DNA of 64,000 nucleotides from Hyphomicrobiaceae bacterium (GTDB lineage: Bacteria > Pseudomonadota > Alphaproteobacteria > Rhizobiales > Devosiaceae). Of this stretch, positions 17,650 to 26,176 are shown one piece after another. How positions within the stretch are numbered: the first letter of the stretch is position 1; each line of letters starts with the position of its first letter. The stretch spans positions 1-64,000 of the forward strand of contig JACKJG010000002.1 of the NCBI GenBank assembly GCA_020638065.1, in the 5' to 3' direction. The notes below the pieces were generated by a model that was not told the DNA's origin, searched no databases, and worked only from the letters and a program-made list of their open reading frames with translations. The position numbers were made by a program, and so were the translations under genes.

Positions 17650-17934
17650 CTATCGATCTGCCGGTCCTGGCCGCCGCTTTCTGCGAACCACTCTGGTCAG
17701 CGTTGCCAGATCGATTTCGATGGTGAGGTCTTTCTTTGCCAGGGTTGGCGCCGTCTTGGCGGCATCCAGCCTGTTCGCAACGCGGCGGGCCTTGGCGGCT
17801 GCCTTGTTGCGCCGCCGCCTCTTTTCCGATCGTTCCGGTCCGGCGTCGCGCGCGTCAGTTTGCTCAGCCGTGCCATCCGTGGACGTTCTGTTTCCATTCA
17901 TCGAGACCGGTCTCCCGTCATTCGGTTTCTTCAT
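17650..17934 (-). CDS. Small basic hypothetical protein
   Basis: This 94-residue frame starts (ATG 17934) inside the last codons of the preceding glycosyltransferase, overlapping it by 17 nt, which suggests coupled translation. The protein is highly basic (RSEKRRRRNKAAAKARR) and ends in VVRRKRRPGPADR, with one short hydrophobic-alternating stretch (DLTIEIDLATLTRVV). No family is recognised. Another start at the ATG encoding MNGNRTST is possible. It could be a small nucleic-acid- or membrane-binding protein, or a spurious frame. Confidence 0.5.
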   Translation of the reverse strand: MKKPNDGRPVSMNGNRTSTDGTAEQTDARDAGPERSEKRRRRNKAAAKARRVANRLDAAKTAPTLAKKDLTIEIDLATLTRVVRRKRRPGPADR

Positions 17935-18997
17935 CCGTAGCAGCTGACAAATTGTCAGGCGCCTCCATTTGGATTGACGCATATTTTTTCGGTTCATCTG
18001 CGTTGTCGCCCGACGCGGCGCTCAACTGCAGCCGATCCACGATATGACGCAAACGATCCTCAAATTCAGCGTGCGTCGCGGTATCTGCGGCGAACATCTC
18101 ATTGAAGCGCTCAAAAACGCCGCGCTGCGCATCTGTTGGTGCAAATTCGTTCATGGCGCGGCGAATGTTGTCCTCGAGATGCGGTGCCAATCGGTGCGCC
18201 AGACGCATGGCGTAAGCCTTGGTGGCCAGTTGTTCGGCGTCGATTTGATCAAGACCTGCCGAAACAAGATCATCGACCAGAAATCCGCGGAGACGGCTGA
18301 TGTCGCCGGAAAGATCCAGCCACCAGCCTGACCGATCGCGCCGCACATAGCTGTGATTGTGATTGCGTGTCGCAAACACGCCAAACCCTTCCAAACACTT
18401 CACTTTTCCCTTGACGCAGTCGTGAAGGCCGACGGAAAAGTCATAGAAGCCGGGCACAAACGCCTTTTCGAAACGCTGGTATCGATCGACAAGATGCGTA
18501 CGCCGGGTCGCCGCGTACGTGGTCGAAAACCCGGTCCTCGCATATTGCAGCGCTCGGTCCTGAGGCGCCTCGGAATCAAGCGTTTCGGCCATCCTGAGAC
18601 TGACGTTCAGCCTGTTGCGAACATTGAGTGCGAAATAGACATTGGCGGCAATGGCGGTCACGTAGTCTGGGTGGGCCAAAAGAAACGCTTCACCTTCGTT
18701 CATCTTGTCCATGAGCGGAAAGTCATCGTCGGCGCCCATCGCAATACACTCATCGTCGAGTTCCTGGAGCACGGACAGCACCCGGGTCACGAACGGCATG
18801 TCGTGCGGATATCGACGATAGATGACGTTCAGGCCGTTGGCGGACCGGGCCATGACATCCTGATATTGCCCCTGATATGCGGGCTCGCTTCCATCAGCCA
18901 CAAAAACATCGGTCCCCGGATAAAAGCGGGCCAGAAACTCAAGCACGCCGGCAAGTGACACGGGCCTGTTGCGCGTGGGAATAAGCAGTCTCACCAT
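17918..18997 (-). CDS. TIGR00180-type glycosyltransferase
   Basis: The 359-residue cytosolic protein opens with VRLLIPTRNRPVSLAGVLEFL, a GT-A start typical of the TIGR00180 family. It has the DxD-like GADDDF motif near residue 90 and the family's FSTTYAATRR segment. It would transfer a sugar from a nucleotide donor during surface glycan assembly. It lies at the downstream end of the minus-strand half of the glycan locus, about 350 bp after the SASA esterase. Donor and acceptor are unknown. Confidence 0.78.
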   Translation of the reverse strand: MVRLLIPTRNRPVSLAGVLEFLARFYPGTDVFVADGSEPAYQGQYQDVMARSANGLNVIYRRYPHDMPFVTRVLSVLQELDDECIAMGADDDFPLMDKMNEGEAFLLAHPDYVTAIAANVYFALNVRNRLNVSLRMAETLDSEAPQDRALQYARTGFSTTYAATRRTHLVDRYQRFEKAFVPGFYDFSVGLHDCVKGKVKCLEGFGVFATRNHNHSYVRRDRSGWWLDLSGDISRLRGFLVDDLVSAGLDQIDAEQLATKAYAMRLAHRLAPHLEDNIRRAMNEFAPTDAQRGVFERFNEMFAADTATHAEFEDRLRHIVDRLQLSAASGDNADEPKKYASIQMEAPDNLSAATDEETE

Positions 18998-19349
18998 CTT
19001 TCGGGACCCGTCAGGTTGTCAGTTGCGCTATCGCTCTAGCTTCAATTTGGGTGTGTGGCAAATGCCACCAGATTGTTCATCGCTGACGTGGTTCGGCCAA
19101 AGGGAATACGGAACGTCCGGCGTGGCCGCTTCGCGGAGGTACCCGCGCCCCGCGCCAATCCGGCGCGTCTGAATTCGACTACCCGGACCAAGTGTTTCAA
19201 GCTAACCAAAATTCATCGTGAAAGCGGTTCTTTTCACCGCCTGTTGAGATCAACGACCGGTGACAGGGCGCCAAGGTGAAGACGCGCACGCGATCGTGGA
19301 GCGCCTGCTCCAGGCCAAAAGGGTGGCCTGACAGTTCCCGCATGGAAGC
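18998..19349. other. Gene-free interval between esterase and glycosyltransferase
   Basis: No convincing gene is seen on either strand of this 352-bp stretch. It lies upstream of the minus-strand glycosyltransferase, so it probably holds that gene's promoter. A short hairpin (TGGAGC/GCTCCA near 19298-19313) is present but lacks a T-run. Confidence 0.5.
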
Positions 19350-20021
19350 CTAGCTTTCGGCCGGTGTCGTTTCCGGCGAACAGGTTAAAAGCGTCTCGAA
19401 AATGGATTGGGCAAACCGGTCCGCTCCAAGCGCATTCAGGTGTGTTCCGTCATACCGGAATTCGTCGCCCAAAAGATCGGTGTCCGGGCCTGGAACGACA
19501 TCCAGCTGCCCCTGTATCTGATTTTGTGCATTCCTGACCGCCTCGCTTGTGATCCCGGCCCGATGACTCGCCTGACAAACGATGATGGGAAGCGAACCAA
19601 GGCGCAAAATCAGTCCGGAATGAATGCGTTTGAATGTCTCAAAATAATCCGCGGCCGTGGTGCCAAGAAAATTGTCCCTTTCTCCCTGGTGAAAGAAAAC
19701 ACAGGTCACGGGCCGATTGATCGCTTCGGCGTGCGCGGCCTGATCGCAAAGCGCGGCGAACAATTCGCCCTCCGGGAGCCAATCGGCCACAGAGGTGCTG
19801 CCTTTGGCGACGTTGGTGATGCAGAACGATTGGAATTGCCCCGATCGCTTGACCAGGTGGGCGACACGCGACCAGACGCTCCCCTTTCTACCGCTTGCGC
19901 CGGGAATAGGATCCGAAAGCTCGGACACGTGCCCATCGAAATGAACCTTGGCCCATTTGCAGGCCCTTGTCGGCCTTACGCGATTTGCCACATTCGACTG
20001 GCCGAACACCAACACATGCAT
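19350..20021 (-). CDS. SASA-type carbohydrate esterase (sialate O-acetylesterase-like)
   Basis: The 223-residue protein has the SGNH-like blocks of the SASA (DUF303) esterase family: FGQSN at residues 6-10 (catalytic Ser), FFHQGERD in the middle, and DGTHLNALGADR near the end (Asp/His). Members remove O-acyl groups from sugars. No signal peptide is evident, so it may act on cytosolic intermediates, or the true start may differ. Placed next to sulfotransferase and glycosyltransferase genes, it probably edits acetylation of the locus glycan. Confidence 0.75.
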   Translation of the reverse strand: MHVLVFGQSNVANRVRPTRACKWAKVHFDGHVSELSDPIPGASGRKGSVWSRVAHLVKRSGQFQSFCITNVAKGSTSVADWLPEGELFAALCDQAAHAEAINRPVTCVFFHQGERDNFLGTTAADYFETFKRIHSGLILRLGSLPIIVCQASHRAGITSEAVRNAQNQIQGQLDVVPGPDTDLLGDEFRYDGTHLNALGADRFAQSIFETLLTCSPETTPAES

Positions 20022-20086
20022 CAGACGCTTCTCCTGCTCCGCCCTATTTCGCTGTTTTATCCAGCGGGACGGGCAGAACCAAATCC

Positions 20087-20926
20087 TCAGGCATTCGAGC
20101 GCTCGATGCCGATCAAAGAAAAGTCGATGTCAGGATAGTAGGACGCATACTTTTCGATTTTCCGCCGCTCGTCCTCACTCAGTACCTGTCCGCGGCCGGT
20201 TTTGCCGACATTCTTACGGGTATATTTTTCATTTGCCGCAGCGATTGCCTTCTCGATCCGGCCGGCACCGAAACTGAGCGATGTTTTCGAAAGCAAGCGC
20301 TGCATCAGCAGTACTTCGTCTGCCCGTAAATCTTCGTAGGTTATGAAGAGCGGCGACACACCGCTTTTTGCCCACGAAACGAAAAACTTGATGTACCAGG
20401 GCATTGCCATATCAACCAGAAACGAATGCAGCTCCTCGTCCGGGAGCGCTTTTATGCGGTCATCGACGTAGGACATCGCCATGTTGACCGAATTGTCGCG
20501 GACGTGATCCCGCAGACTGATGACGACGTCATATATGTTTCGGACCAGGACCACCGGAATGAGCCGATAGTCTCGGATGAACATTGCGGTGTTGGCATTG
20601 AAGGTCACGTGGTGCTGGGCGATGTAGCCACGCGGATTTCTGTTGGCGCGTTCGGCAGACTGCGCCATCTTCTTTCGAGTCAGCTCTTCTTGCGCGGCGA
20701 AAATATGAAAATCGATTTCCTGCTCGCGGCGTTCAAAGACGCTGACGAGCCGCGCGCGCCGGCACCCCGGCAATGCGCCAAAAATCTTGGCAAGGTAGGT
20801 CGAACCGCTTTTGGGCATACAGGCCAGCAGCACCCGATCGAAATCAGGAACCAGGTTTCGATCAGGCGAAAGCAGACTATCGGCCTCGGCCTGAAGGACA
20901 CCCTTATTTTCTGCCTGCGCCTGCAT
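20087..20926 (-). CDS. PAPS-dependent sulfotransferase (1 of 3)
   Basis: The 279-residue protein has the 5'-phosphosulfate loop MPKSGSTYLAKIF (residues 37-49) and a 3'-phosphate binding segment, VVLVRNIYDVVISLRDH, near residues 124-140. It resembles carbohydrate sulfotransferases that move sulfate from PAPS to a sugar hydroxyl. Its ATG overlaps the stop of the upstream CmcI-like gene (TAATG), so the two are coupled. It is the only sulfotransferase in the minus-strand half of the locus. Confidence 0.87.
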   Translation of the reverse strand: MQAQAENKGVLQAEADSLLSPDRNLVPDFDRVLLACMPKSGSTYLAKIFGALPGCRRARLVSVFERREQEIDFHIFAAQEELTRKKMAQSAERANRNPRGYIAQHHVTFNANTAMFIRDYRLIPVVLVRNIYDVVISLRDHVRDNSVNMAMSYVDDRIKALPDEELHSFLVDMAMPWYIKFFVSWAKSGVSPLFITYEDLRADEVLLMQRLLSKTSLSFGAGRIEKAIAAANEKYTRKNVGKTGRGQVLSEDERRKIEKYASYYPDIDFSLIGIERSNA

Positions 20927-21756
20927 TATTCCACCCTGCGCAAATACCCGTTCGGAGCAGACGACAGCAGGAGCTTGGCTTCGGTTGTCTCGTCGACCTC
21001 AAACCGGCAGGCCGCGCCGCCGGCATCCAGGATTTCACCTTTGCGACACGTGTCAAGGAATTGTCGCACGGCGACTTTTGGATTGTCGAGTTTGTTCCAG
21101 GGCCGGTTTGGAAACAGGCCTTCAGGCAAATCATCAACAACCGTATCAAAGACCAGGCAATAGGATCCCGTGCTCGTCAACGGCGCATAGGCGGTCAGTT
21201 CCGCCAGCACGTGTTCAGTCGTATGATTGGAGTCGAGACAGACCAGAATGGTCTTGAAATCCGCGGCATAGGTCTGAACCCGCGAAATCATGCCGGGATC
21301 GATCGACGATCCTTCGAACGCATCGATCAGGTAGGCGAACGGATGCTCCTCGATCGCCTTGCGATTGTGCGACCTAATGTCGATGTCAATGCCGAGCACC
21401 CGGCGGCGGGACTGGGACGGCGTGTAGGCGCGCCCGGACGCGACGCTGTCTGCGACATCCAGCATGGCCAACATGGACGCGCTCAAAACAATCGAGCCGC
21501 CATGGGCAATTCCAGTCTCGATGATCAGGTCGGGCCGGATGCTCCAGACCAATTCCTGAAAAGCCACCATGTCCGCGGGAAGCTGGATAATCGGACGGCC
21601 AAGCCAGCTGAAATTGTACATGTAGCGCTTGGCAAACGCCAAATCGCGCCAGCGGGCCGATGCCTGCATCCATTCTGCATCATCGGCATAGGATGCGACC
21701 ATTTTGGCGTTTTCGTCGTGAAACTGGGTGACTGGATCGATTGGGCTTTTGGGCAT
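20926..21756 (-). CDS. CmcI / rhamnosyl O-methyltransferase family protein
   Basis: The 276-residue protein matches the cephalosporin hydroxylase (CmcI) family, whose members are SAM-dependent O-methyltransferases despite the name. Seen are the SAM site ETGIAHGGSIVLSASM, the acidic LGIDIDIRSHNR loop and CLDSNHTTEHV, which can bind metal as in CmcI. It probably O-methylates a sugar of the locus glycan. The ATG at 21756 follows GAGAAAAC; a longer start at 21786 is possible. The sulfotransferase begins on its stop codon. Confidence 0.83.
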   Translation of the reverse strand: MPKSPIDPVTQFHDENAKMVASYADDAEWMQASARWRDLAFAKRYMYNFSWLGRPIIQLPADMVAFQELVWSIRPDLIIETGIAHGGSIVLSASMLAMLDVADSVASGRAYTPSQSRRRVLGIDIDIRSHNRKAIEEHPFAYLIDAFEGSSIDPGMISRVQTYAADFKTILVCLDSNHTTEHVLAELTAYAPLTSTGSYCLVFDTVVDDLPEGLFPNRPWNKLDNPKVAVRQFLDTCRKGEILDAGGAACRFEVDETTEAKLLLSSAPNGYLRRVE

Positions 21757-21806
21757 GTTTTCTCTATCGGGCCGACGGGATCGCAACTGCAGCTAGTCGG
21801 TCACCT

Positions 21807-23036
21807 TCATTCGGTCAATGACAAACTGGGAACAAAACGTACGAACCGGGCACCCCAGGTTCTGGCGAAATCGAGTTGCTCGACAACCTCATCGAAAATA
21901 TTCCAGGGCAGCACGGCAATGTAATCCGGCCTGAAGTCCGGCAGTTCTTCGGGCGGCCTTATGGGGATGCGGCTCCCGGGCAGGAATTTTCCCACCTTTC
22001 CTGGGCTGCGGTCGAACACGACTGGAAGCAGGTCCGGCCGTATTCCGGCGAAGTTGATGAGCGTATTGCCCTTGGCCGCAGCCCCATATCCGACAACCGT
22101 CTTGCCGGCCTTTTTGGCTTCGATGAGAAATGCGACGAACTCGTCCTTGATCTTCTCCGCGCGGGCTTGAAAGCCCTGATAGCCCGCGAGATCGTCCATC
22201 TTCCTGCTGTGTTCTTCCTGAAGCAGATCGTGCACGCGATCGCTGACCGGGTGAATACCGTCATCCTTATGTTGAGCAAAGACCCGCAGGCTGCCGCCGT
22301 GGGTCGGCAATTGCTCAACGTCGAACAGAACCAGTCCGGCCCTGTCGAGAATCCGGCTGACGCTGATCAACGACAGGTAAGAGTAATGTTCGTGGTAGAT
22401 CGTGTCGAACTGCGAAAATTCGATCAGCCTCATCAGGTGCGGAAATTCGAATGTCAACGTTCCTGACGGTGCGAGCAGTCCAGCGCATCCGGCCACAAAA
22501 TCATTGATGTCCGGCACATGCGCCAGCACATTGTTGCCGGCAATGAGATCGGCGACGCCACGGGATTGAGCAAGCTTCGTCGCCAAGTCCACCCCGAAGA
22601 AAGCCTCAACGACGTCAATTCCCTTTTCGCGTGCCGCCTGCGCGGTGCTCGCTGTCGGCTCGACGCCGTAGCACTGGATGCCACGCTGCTGAACGTATTG
22701 AAGCAGGTAGCCGTCATTGGACGCCAGTTCGACAACGAGGGAATTCTCATCCAGGTGGAGCCGCTCGACCATCTGCTCGACATAGCGCTCTGCGTGGGCC
22801 AACCAGGATTGCGACATCGAGCTGAAATAGGCGTATTCGGCGTCGAACAACTCGTCTGCCTTGGCAAAGTCTCTGGTCTGAAGCAGCCAACATTGCGTGC
22901 AGATCATGACCTGCAAAGGAAAATAGGTCTCTGGCTGGTTCAACCGGTCCTCGGAGACATAGGAATTCGAAGGCGGTGACGTGCCCAGATCGATGAATTG
23001 ATCGTGCAGCTGCTGGCCGCAATGCCTGCATCTCAT
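21807..23036 (-). CDS. Nucleotide-sugar C-methyltransferase (NovU/TylC3-like)
   Basis: The 409-residue protein has the three-part layout of sugar C-methyltransferases: an N-terminal zinc finger (CRHC and CTQC), a central SAM domain with VVELASNDGYLLQYV, and a C-terminal domain with VVGYGAAAKGNTLINF. The family methylates C3 (or C5) of nucleotide-linked 4-keto-6-deoxyhexoses. The 4-nt overlap with the rfbC-like gene and linkage to rfbG/rfbF suggest a CDP-4-keto-6-deoxyhexose substrate. Product stereochemistry cannot be told. Confidence 0.88.
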   Translation of the reverse strand: MRCRHCGQQLHDQFIDLGTSPPSNSYVSEDRLNQPETYFPLQVMICTQCWLLQTRDFAKADELFDAEYAYFSSMSQSWLAHAERYVEQMVERLHLDENSLVVELASNDGYLLQYVQQRGIQCYGVEPTASTAQAAREKGIDVVEAFFGVDLATKLAQSRGVADLIAGNNVLAHVPDINDFVAGCAGLLAPSGTLTFEFPHLMRLIEFSQFDTIYHEHYSYLSLISVSRILDRAGLVLFDVEQLPTHGGSLRVFAQHKDDGIHPVSDRVHDLLQEEHSRKMDDLAGYQGFQARAEKIKDEFVAFLIEAKKAGKTVVGYGAAAKGNTLINFAGIRPDLLPVVFDRSPGKVGKFLPGSRIPIRPPEELPDFRPDYIAVLPWNIFDEVVEQLDFARTWGARFVRFVPSLSLTE

Positions 23037-23596
23037 AGGTCTATGCCTTCAAACGAACTGTCGATATTCGGAAGCGCCGCATCACGGTCCGAAACCTGGC
23101 TGATTGCGAGTGGCCATTGGATGGCCAGTCTCGGATCTCGATGGTGAATGCCACCTTCGGATTGAGGATGATAGGCTTGGCTATGAAGATAGATCAGTTC
23201 GCAATCGGGGGTCAGCGTCTGAAATCCATGCGCAATACCTGGCGGCAGAAAAACCGAAACATGGCTGCCCTGGCCGAGCTCGACGGCAAACCATTGACCA
23301 AACGTAGGTGAGTTTCGCCTCAGATCGGCGGCAACGTCAAAAACCCGGCCGGACAGGCAGGTGATCAGCTTGCCTTCGGCGTGAGGAGGATACTGGAAAT
23401 GAAGACCCCGGACCGTGCCGGCGCTCCTGCTAAGGCTGCGATTGATCTGGTTGACTTGAAACTCGATGCCGAAATCGCGGAGCTCGGAGACGCAGAAAAG
23501 CCGCTCGAATTCTCCGCGCGCGTCCCGGCGCGGATTTCCTTTCATGACCACCATTCCGGGTAGCGGCGTGGTTTCAAACTGAAAACTTACTGTCAT
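23033..23596 (-). CDS. dTDP-4-dehydrorhamnose 3,5-epimerase family sugar epimerase (RfbC/RmlC-like)
   Basis: The 187-residue cupin has the active-site histidine in VRGLHFQYPP, the LSGRVFDVAAD strand, and the GIAHGF and YHPQSEGGIHHRDP segments of RmlC. In this setting it probably epimerises C5, or C3 and C5, of the CDP-linked keto sugar, since no dTDP-sugar genes (rmlA, rmlB, rmlD) are nearby. A longer frame exists upstream, but the ATG at 23596 overlaps the rfbG stop by 4 nt and matches the family length. Confidence 0.88.
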   Translation of the reverse strand: MTVSFQFETTPLPGMVVMKGNPRRDARGEFERLFCVSELRDFGIEFQVNQINRSLSRSAGTVRGLHFQYPPHAEGKLITCLSGRVFDVAADLRRNSPTFGQWFAVELGQGSHVSVFLPPGIAHGFQTLTPDCELIYLHSQAYHPQSEGGIHHRDPRLAIQWPLAISQVSDRDAALPNIDSSFEGIDL

Positions 23597-24669
23597 GGCC
23601 GCAGCAGCCTTGCATACTCGTCCAATTGGCGATCGCACAGCGAGGCGGCATTCTCGCCCGCATAATGGCCGCGATACCATTCGATCGCCTTTGTCACGCC
23701 GCGAAGCCCGCCCCAATGGGCCTGCCAACCCAGTTGCGCCGATGCCTTTTGTGCATCCAGGCTCAAATGCCGGCTTTCCTTGACCGCATTGGCCTGTCGC
23801 TCGATCACGAATTGCGCGCCGTCTCCCCAGGCGGCGCACGCGGCAGCGGCGACTTTGTCGACGGTCACCGACGACGCTGCATCGGGCGCGAAATTCCAGG
23901 CACCAGCATACAGAGCACCATCGCTGGACAGCAGGTGCGCACTCAAGACCAGGTATCCGGAGAGGGAATCGAGCACATGCTGCCAGGGGCGAACAAAATC
24001 GGGATTGCGCAGCACGACTGCTTCGCCCTTTGCAAAGGACCGGACACAATCGGGAACCAGACGATGGGCGGACCAATCGCCGCCCCCAATCACATTTCCA
24101 GCGCGCGCCGTGGCCACAGGAATACTGGCCCCGTTGAGAAAACTGGACATGTAGCTTGCAGTTGCGATCTCCGCGCAAGCCTTGCTGGCGCTATAGGGGT
24201 CGGCACCTCCGAGCGGGTCCTCCTCCAGATGCGGGCGCACGTTGGTCTCGTTTTCGTAGCATTTGTCCGAGGTCACGATAAGCGCAGCACCCAGGCCAGG
24301 TGTCTTTCGGATGGCCTCGAGCACATTGACCGTGCCGACGACGTTCGTGGCGAAGGTTCCGACCGGATCCTGATACCCGTCGATGACGATCGCCTGGGCG
24401 GCGAGATGGAAAACGAATTCGGGCCCGAATTGATCAAAGGCTTCGAGAACGGCGTCCGCATGATTGATGTTGATCCTGAAATCCCGGACCAGCCGATCGG
24501 AAAGCCCAATTTCATCGCACAGGTTAGGGCTGGTGATCGGATCAAGCGACAGACCGGCGACCGAGGCACCCAACGATTGCAGCCAATAGGCAAGCCAAGC
24601 ACCCTTGAAACCGGTATGGCCGGTCACAAGAACGCGTCTGCCGGCCCAGATTGCCGGGTTTATTTCCAT
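23593..24669 (-). CDS. rfbG: CDP-glucose 4,6-dehydratase
   Basis: This extended SDR of 358 residues makes CDP-4-keto-6-deoxyglucose from CDP-glucose. It shows GHTGFKGAWLAYWL (residues 17-30), TSDKCYEN, DPYSASKACAE (catalytic Tyr/Lys) and RPWQHVLD, all typical of RfbG. The upstream gene rfbF supplies its substrate and overlaps it by 10 nt. No rfbH is present, so 3-deoxygenation to a 3,6-dideoxyhexose is unlikely; C-methylation is the expected next step. Confidence 0.94.
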   Translation of the reverse strand: MEINPAIWAGRRVLVTGHTGFKGAWLAYWLQSLGASVAGLSLDPITSPNLCDEIGLSDRLVRDFRININHADAVLEAFDQFGPEFVFHLAAQAIVIDGYQDPVGTFATNVVGTVNVLEAIRKTPGLGAALIVTSDKCYENETNVRPHLEEDPLGGADPYSASKACAEIATASYMSSFLNGASIPVATARAGNVIGGGDWSAHRLVPDCVRSFAKGEAVVLRNPDFVRPWQHVLDSLSGYLVLSAHLLSSDGALYAGAWNFAPDAASSVTVDKVAAAACAAWGDGAQFVIERQANAVKESRHLSLDAQKASAQLGWQAHWGGLRGVTKAIEWYRGHYAGENAASLCDRQLDEYARLLRP

Positions 24670-25439
24670 ATGACCCAGGGTGCGTTGCCACCCATGTAGA
24701 GCTCGTCGAGGTGGTTGCGGTCTCGAAGCGTGTCCATCGGGTGCCAGAAGCCCTTGTGAACGTAAGCGCCGAGCTGACCTTCTGCAGCAAGACGCTCGAC
24801 GGGTTCCTTTTCCCAAGGCGTGTCGTCGCCCGCAATGTAATCCAGAACACCCGGTGACAGAACGAAGAAACCTCCGTTGATGTATCCGCCGCCGGTCGGC
24901 TTTTCAACAAATCCGGTTACCCGTTCCCCGTCAGCAATTTCGAGTGAGCCATATCTCCCGGGCGGCTGAACGGCCGTGACGGTCGCCAGTTTCCCCGATT
25001 TCTGATGAAAGTCGTATATGGCCCGGAGATCGGCATCGATAACACCATCTCCATACGTAAAGAAGAACGGCTGATCGCCGATATAGTCGCGCACGCGCTT
25101 GAGCCGGCCGCCCGTCATTGTTTTCGAGCCGGTCTCAACCAAGGTAATCGACCATGGTTCGGCTCTTTTTTTGTGGTAGTTGACCGAGTTCGATCTCAGG
25201 TCAAATGTAACGTCAGACATATGCAAGAAATAATTCGAGAAATATTCCTTGATCACGTATCCCTTGTAGCCAAGACAAACGATAAAGTCATTAATACCGC
25301 AATGTGAAAATATTTTCATGATATGCCAAAGTATCGGCCTTCCGCCGATTTCAACCATCGGCTTGGGCCGGGTCTGGGATTCCTCGCTAATTCGTGTGCC
25401 AAACCCACCGGCGAGGATGACTGCCTTAATGTTGTTCAA
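24660..25439 (-). CDS. rfbF: Glucose-1-phosphate cytidylyltransferase
   Basis: The 259-residue nucleotidyltransferase makes CDP-glucose from CTP and glucose-1-phosphate. It has AVILAGGFGTRISEES, RPKPMVEIGGRPILWHIM, FTYGDGV and the C-terminal FWHPMDTLRDRNHL of RfbF. The TTG at 25439 gives the normal family length; an ATG at 25478 would add 13 unconserved residues and has no ribosome site. It is the first gene of the minus-strand half of the glycan locus. Base composition is somewhat more AT-rich than its neighbours around 25.0-25.3 kb. Confidence 0.94.
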   Translation of the reverse strand: MNNIKAVILAGGFGTRISEESQTRPKPMVEIGGRPILWHIMKIFSHCGINDFIVCLGYKGYVIKEYFSNYFLHMSDVTFDLRSNSVNYHKKRAEPWSITLVETGSKTMTGGRLKRVRDYIGDQPFFFTYGDGVIDADLRAIYDFHQKSGKLATVTAVQPPGRYGSLEIADGERVTGFVEKPTGGGYINGGFFVLSPGVLDYIAGDDTPWEKEPVERLAAEGQLGAYVHKGFWHPMDTLRDRNHLDELYMGGNAPWVIWK

Positions 25440-25684
25440 GCTACAATCCGATTTTCTGAGTGGCCAGTTCGATGGCATTTGCGGTCGTTTGAGGTGAGAT
25501 GTTTCTATCCGTAAACGACGGGCCTGTTCAAGTTCTGCGAAACGAAGGTTGAAACCCAAATACGGTCGCAAGCGCCGTGACCCTCAATGGCCGCGCAGTG
25601 ATGACTTTGTTGCCAAGTCCGTCTAGTGTCGGGTCTCGTCAACGTGACGTTGCCACCAACGGAAATGCAGCTCGAAAAGCAACA
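25440..25684. promoter_or_regulatory. Divergent control region of the two halves of the glycan locus
   Basis: This 245-bp interval separates the minus-strand rfbF operon from the plus-strand acyltransferase genes, so promoters for both must lie here. A near-perfect palindrome, CAACGT-G-ACGTTG, sits at 25640-25652, 33 bp before the acyltransferase ATG, and could bind a regulator. No clear -35/-10 pair was assigned. Confidence 0.4.
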
Positions 25685-26176
25685 ATGACCATTGATATCC
25701 ACCCGACCGCGCGCGTTTCACCGATGGCGGATATCGAGGACAGCGTTCGCGGCACAAGGATCACGATCGGCGACCACTCGGTGATCGACAGTTTCGTCAA
25801 GTTCAAGCCGGCCGGCGGTCTGGGAGATGTCCGTGTCGGCTCCCGGGTCACGATAAATTCCAATTGCACGCTCTACACCGGCAATGGCATCCAAATCGGG
25901 AACGATGTGGCTATCGCGGCAAACTGCGTGTTTGCGCCGACCAACCACGAGTTTGCGGATGCCGGCGCGCTCATTCGTGACCAGGGTTTCCGCCCCTCCA
26001 AGGGCGGGATCGTGATCGAAGACGATGTCTGGATCGGCGCGGGATGTGTTATTCTGGACGGTGCACACATCAGAAAGGGCGCGGTTATCGGCGCCATGTC
26101 GCTGGTGCGCGGTGAGGTCCCGGCCTATGAGATTGCCGCGGGCAATCCACTTGTCAAAGTCGGGCAGCGCTCATGA
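25685..26176 (+). CDS. Hexapeptide-repeat acyltransferase
   Basis: The 163-residue protein is built of left-handed beta-helix hexapeptide repeats (IGDHSVID, VRVGSRVTINSNC, IGNDVAIAANC, IEDDVWIGAGC) with the NHEF histidine loop of sugar O-acetyltransferases. It probably acetylates a sugar from acetyl-CoA. The ATG at 25685 (MTIDIHPTARVS) is the natural start; the upstream frame extension is not conserved. It overlaps the following SDR gene by 4 nt. Confidence 0.85.
   Translation: MTIDIHPTARVSPMADIEDSVRGTRITIGDHSVIDSFVKFKPAGGLGDVRVGSRVTINSNCTLYTGNGIQIGNDVAIAANCVFAPTNHEFADAGALIRDQGFRPSKGGIVIEDDVWIGAGCVILDGAHIRKGAVIGAMSLVRGEVPAYEIAAGNPLVKVGQRS

Noticed and set aside
20773..21924. A 383-residue plus-strand frame
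   Set aside because: Antisense to the sulfotransferase and CmcI-like genes; it has no recognisable domain.
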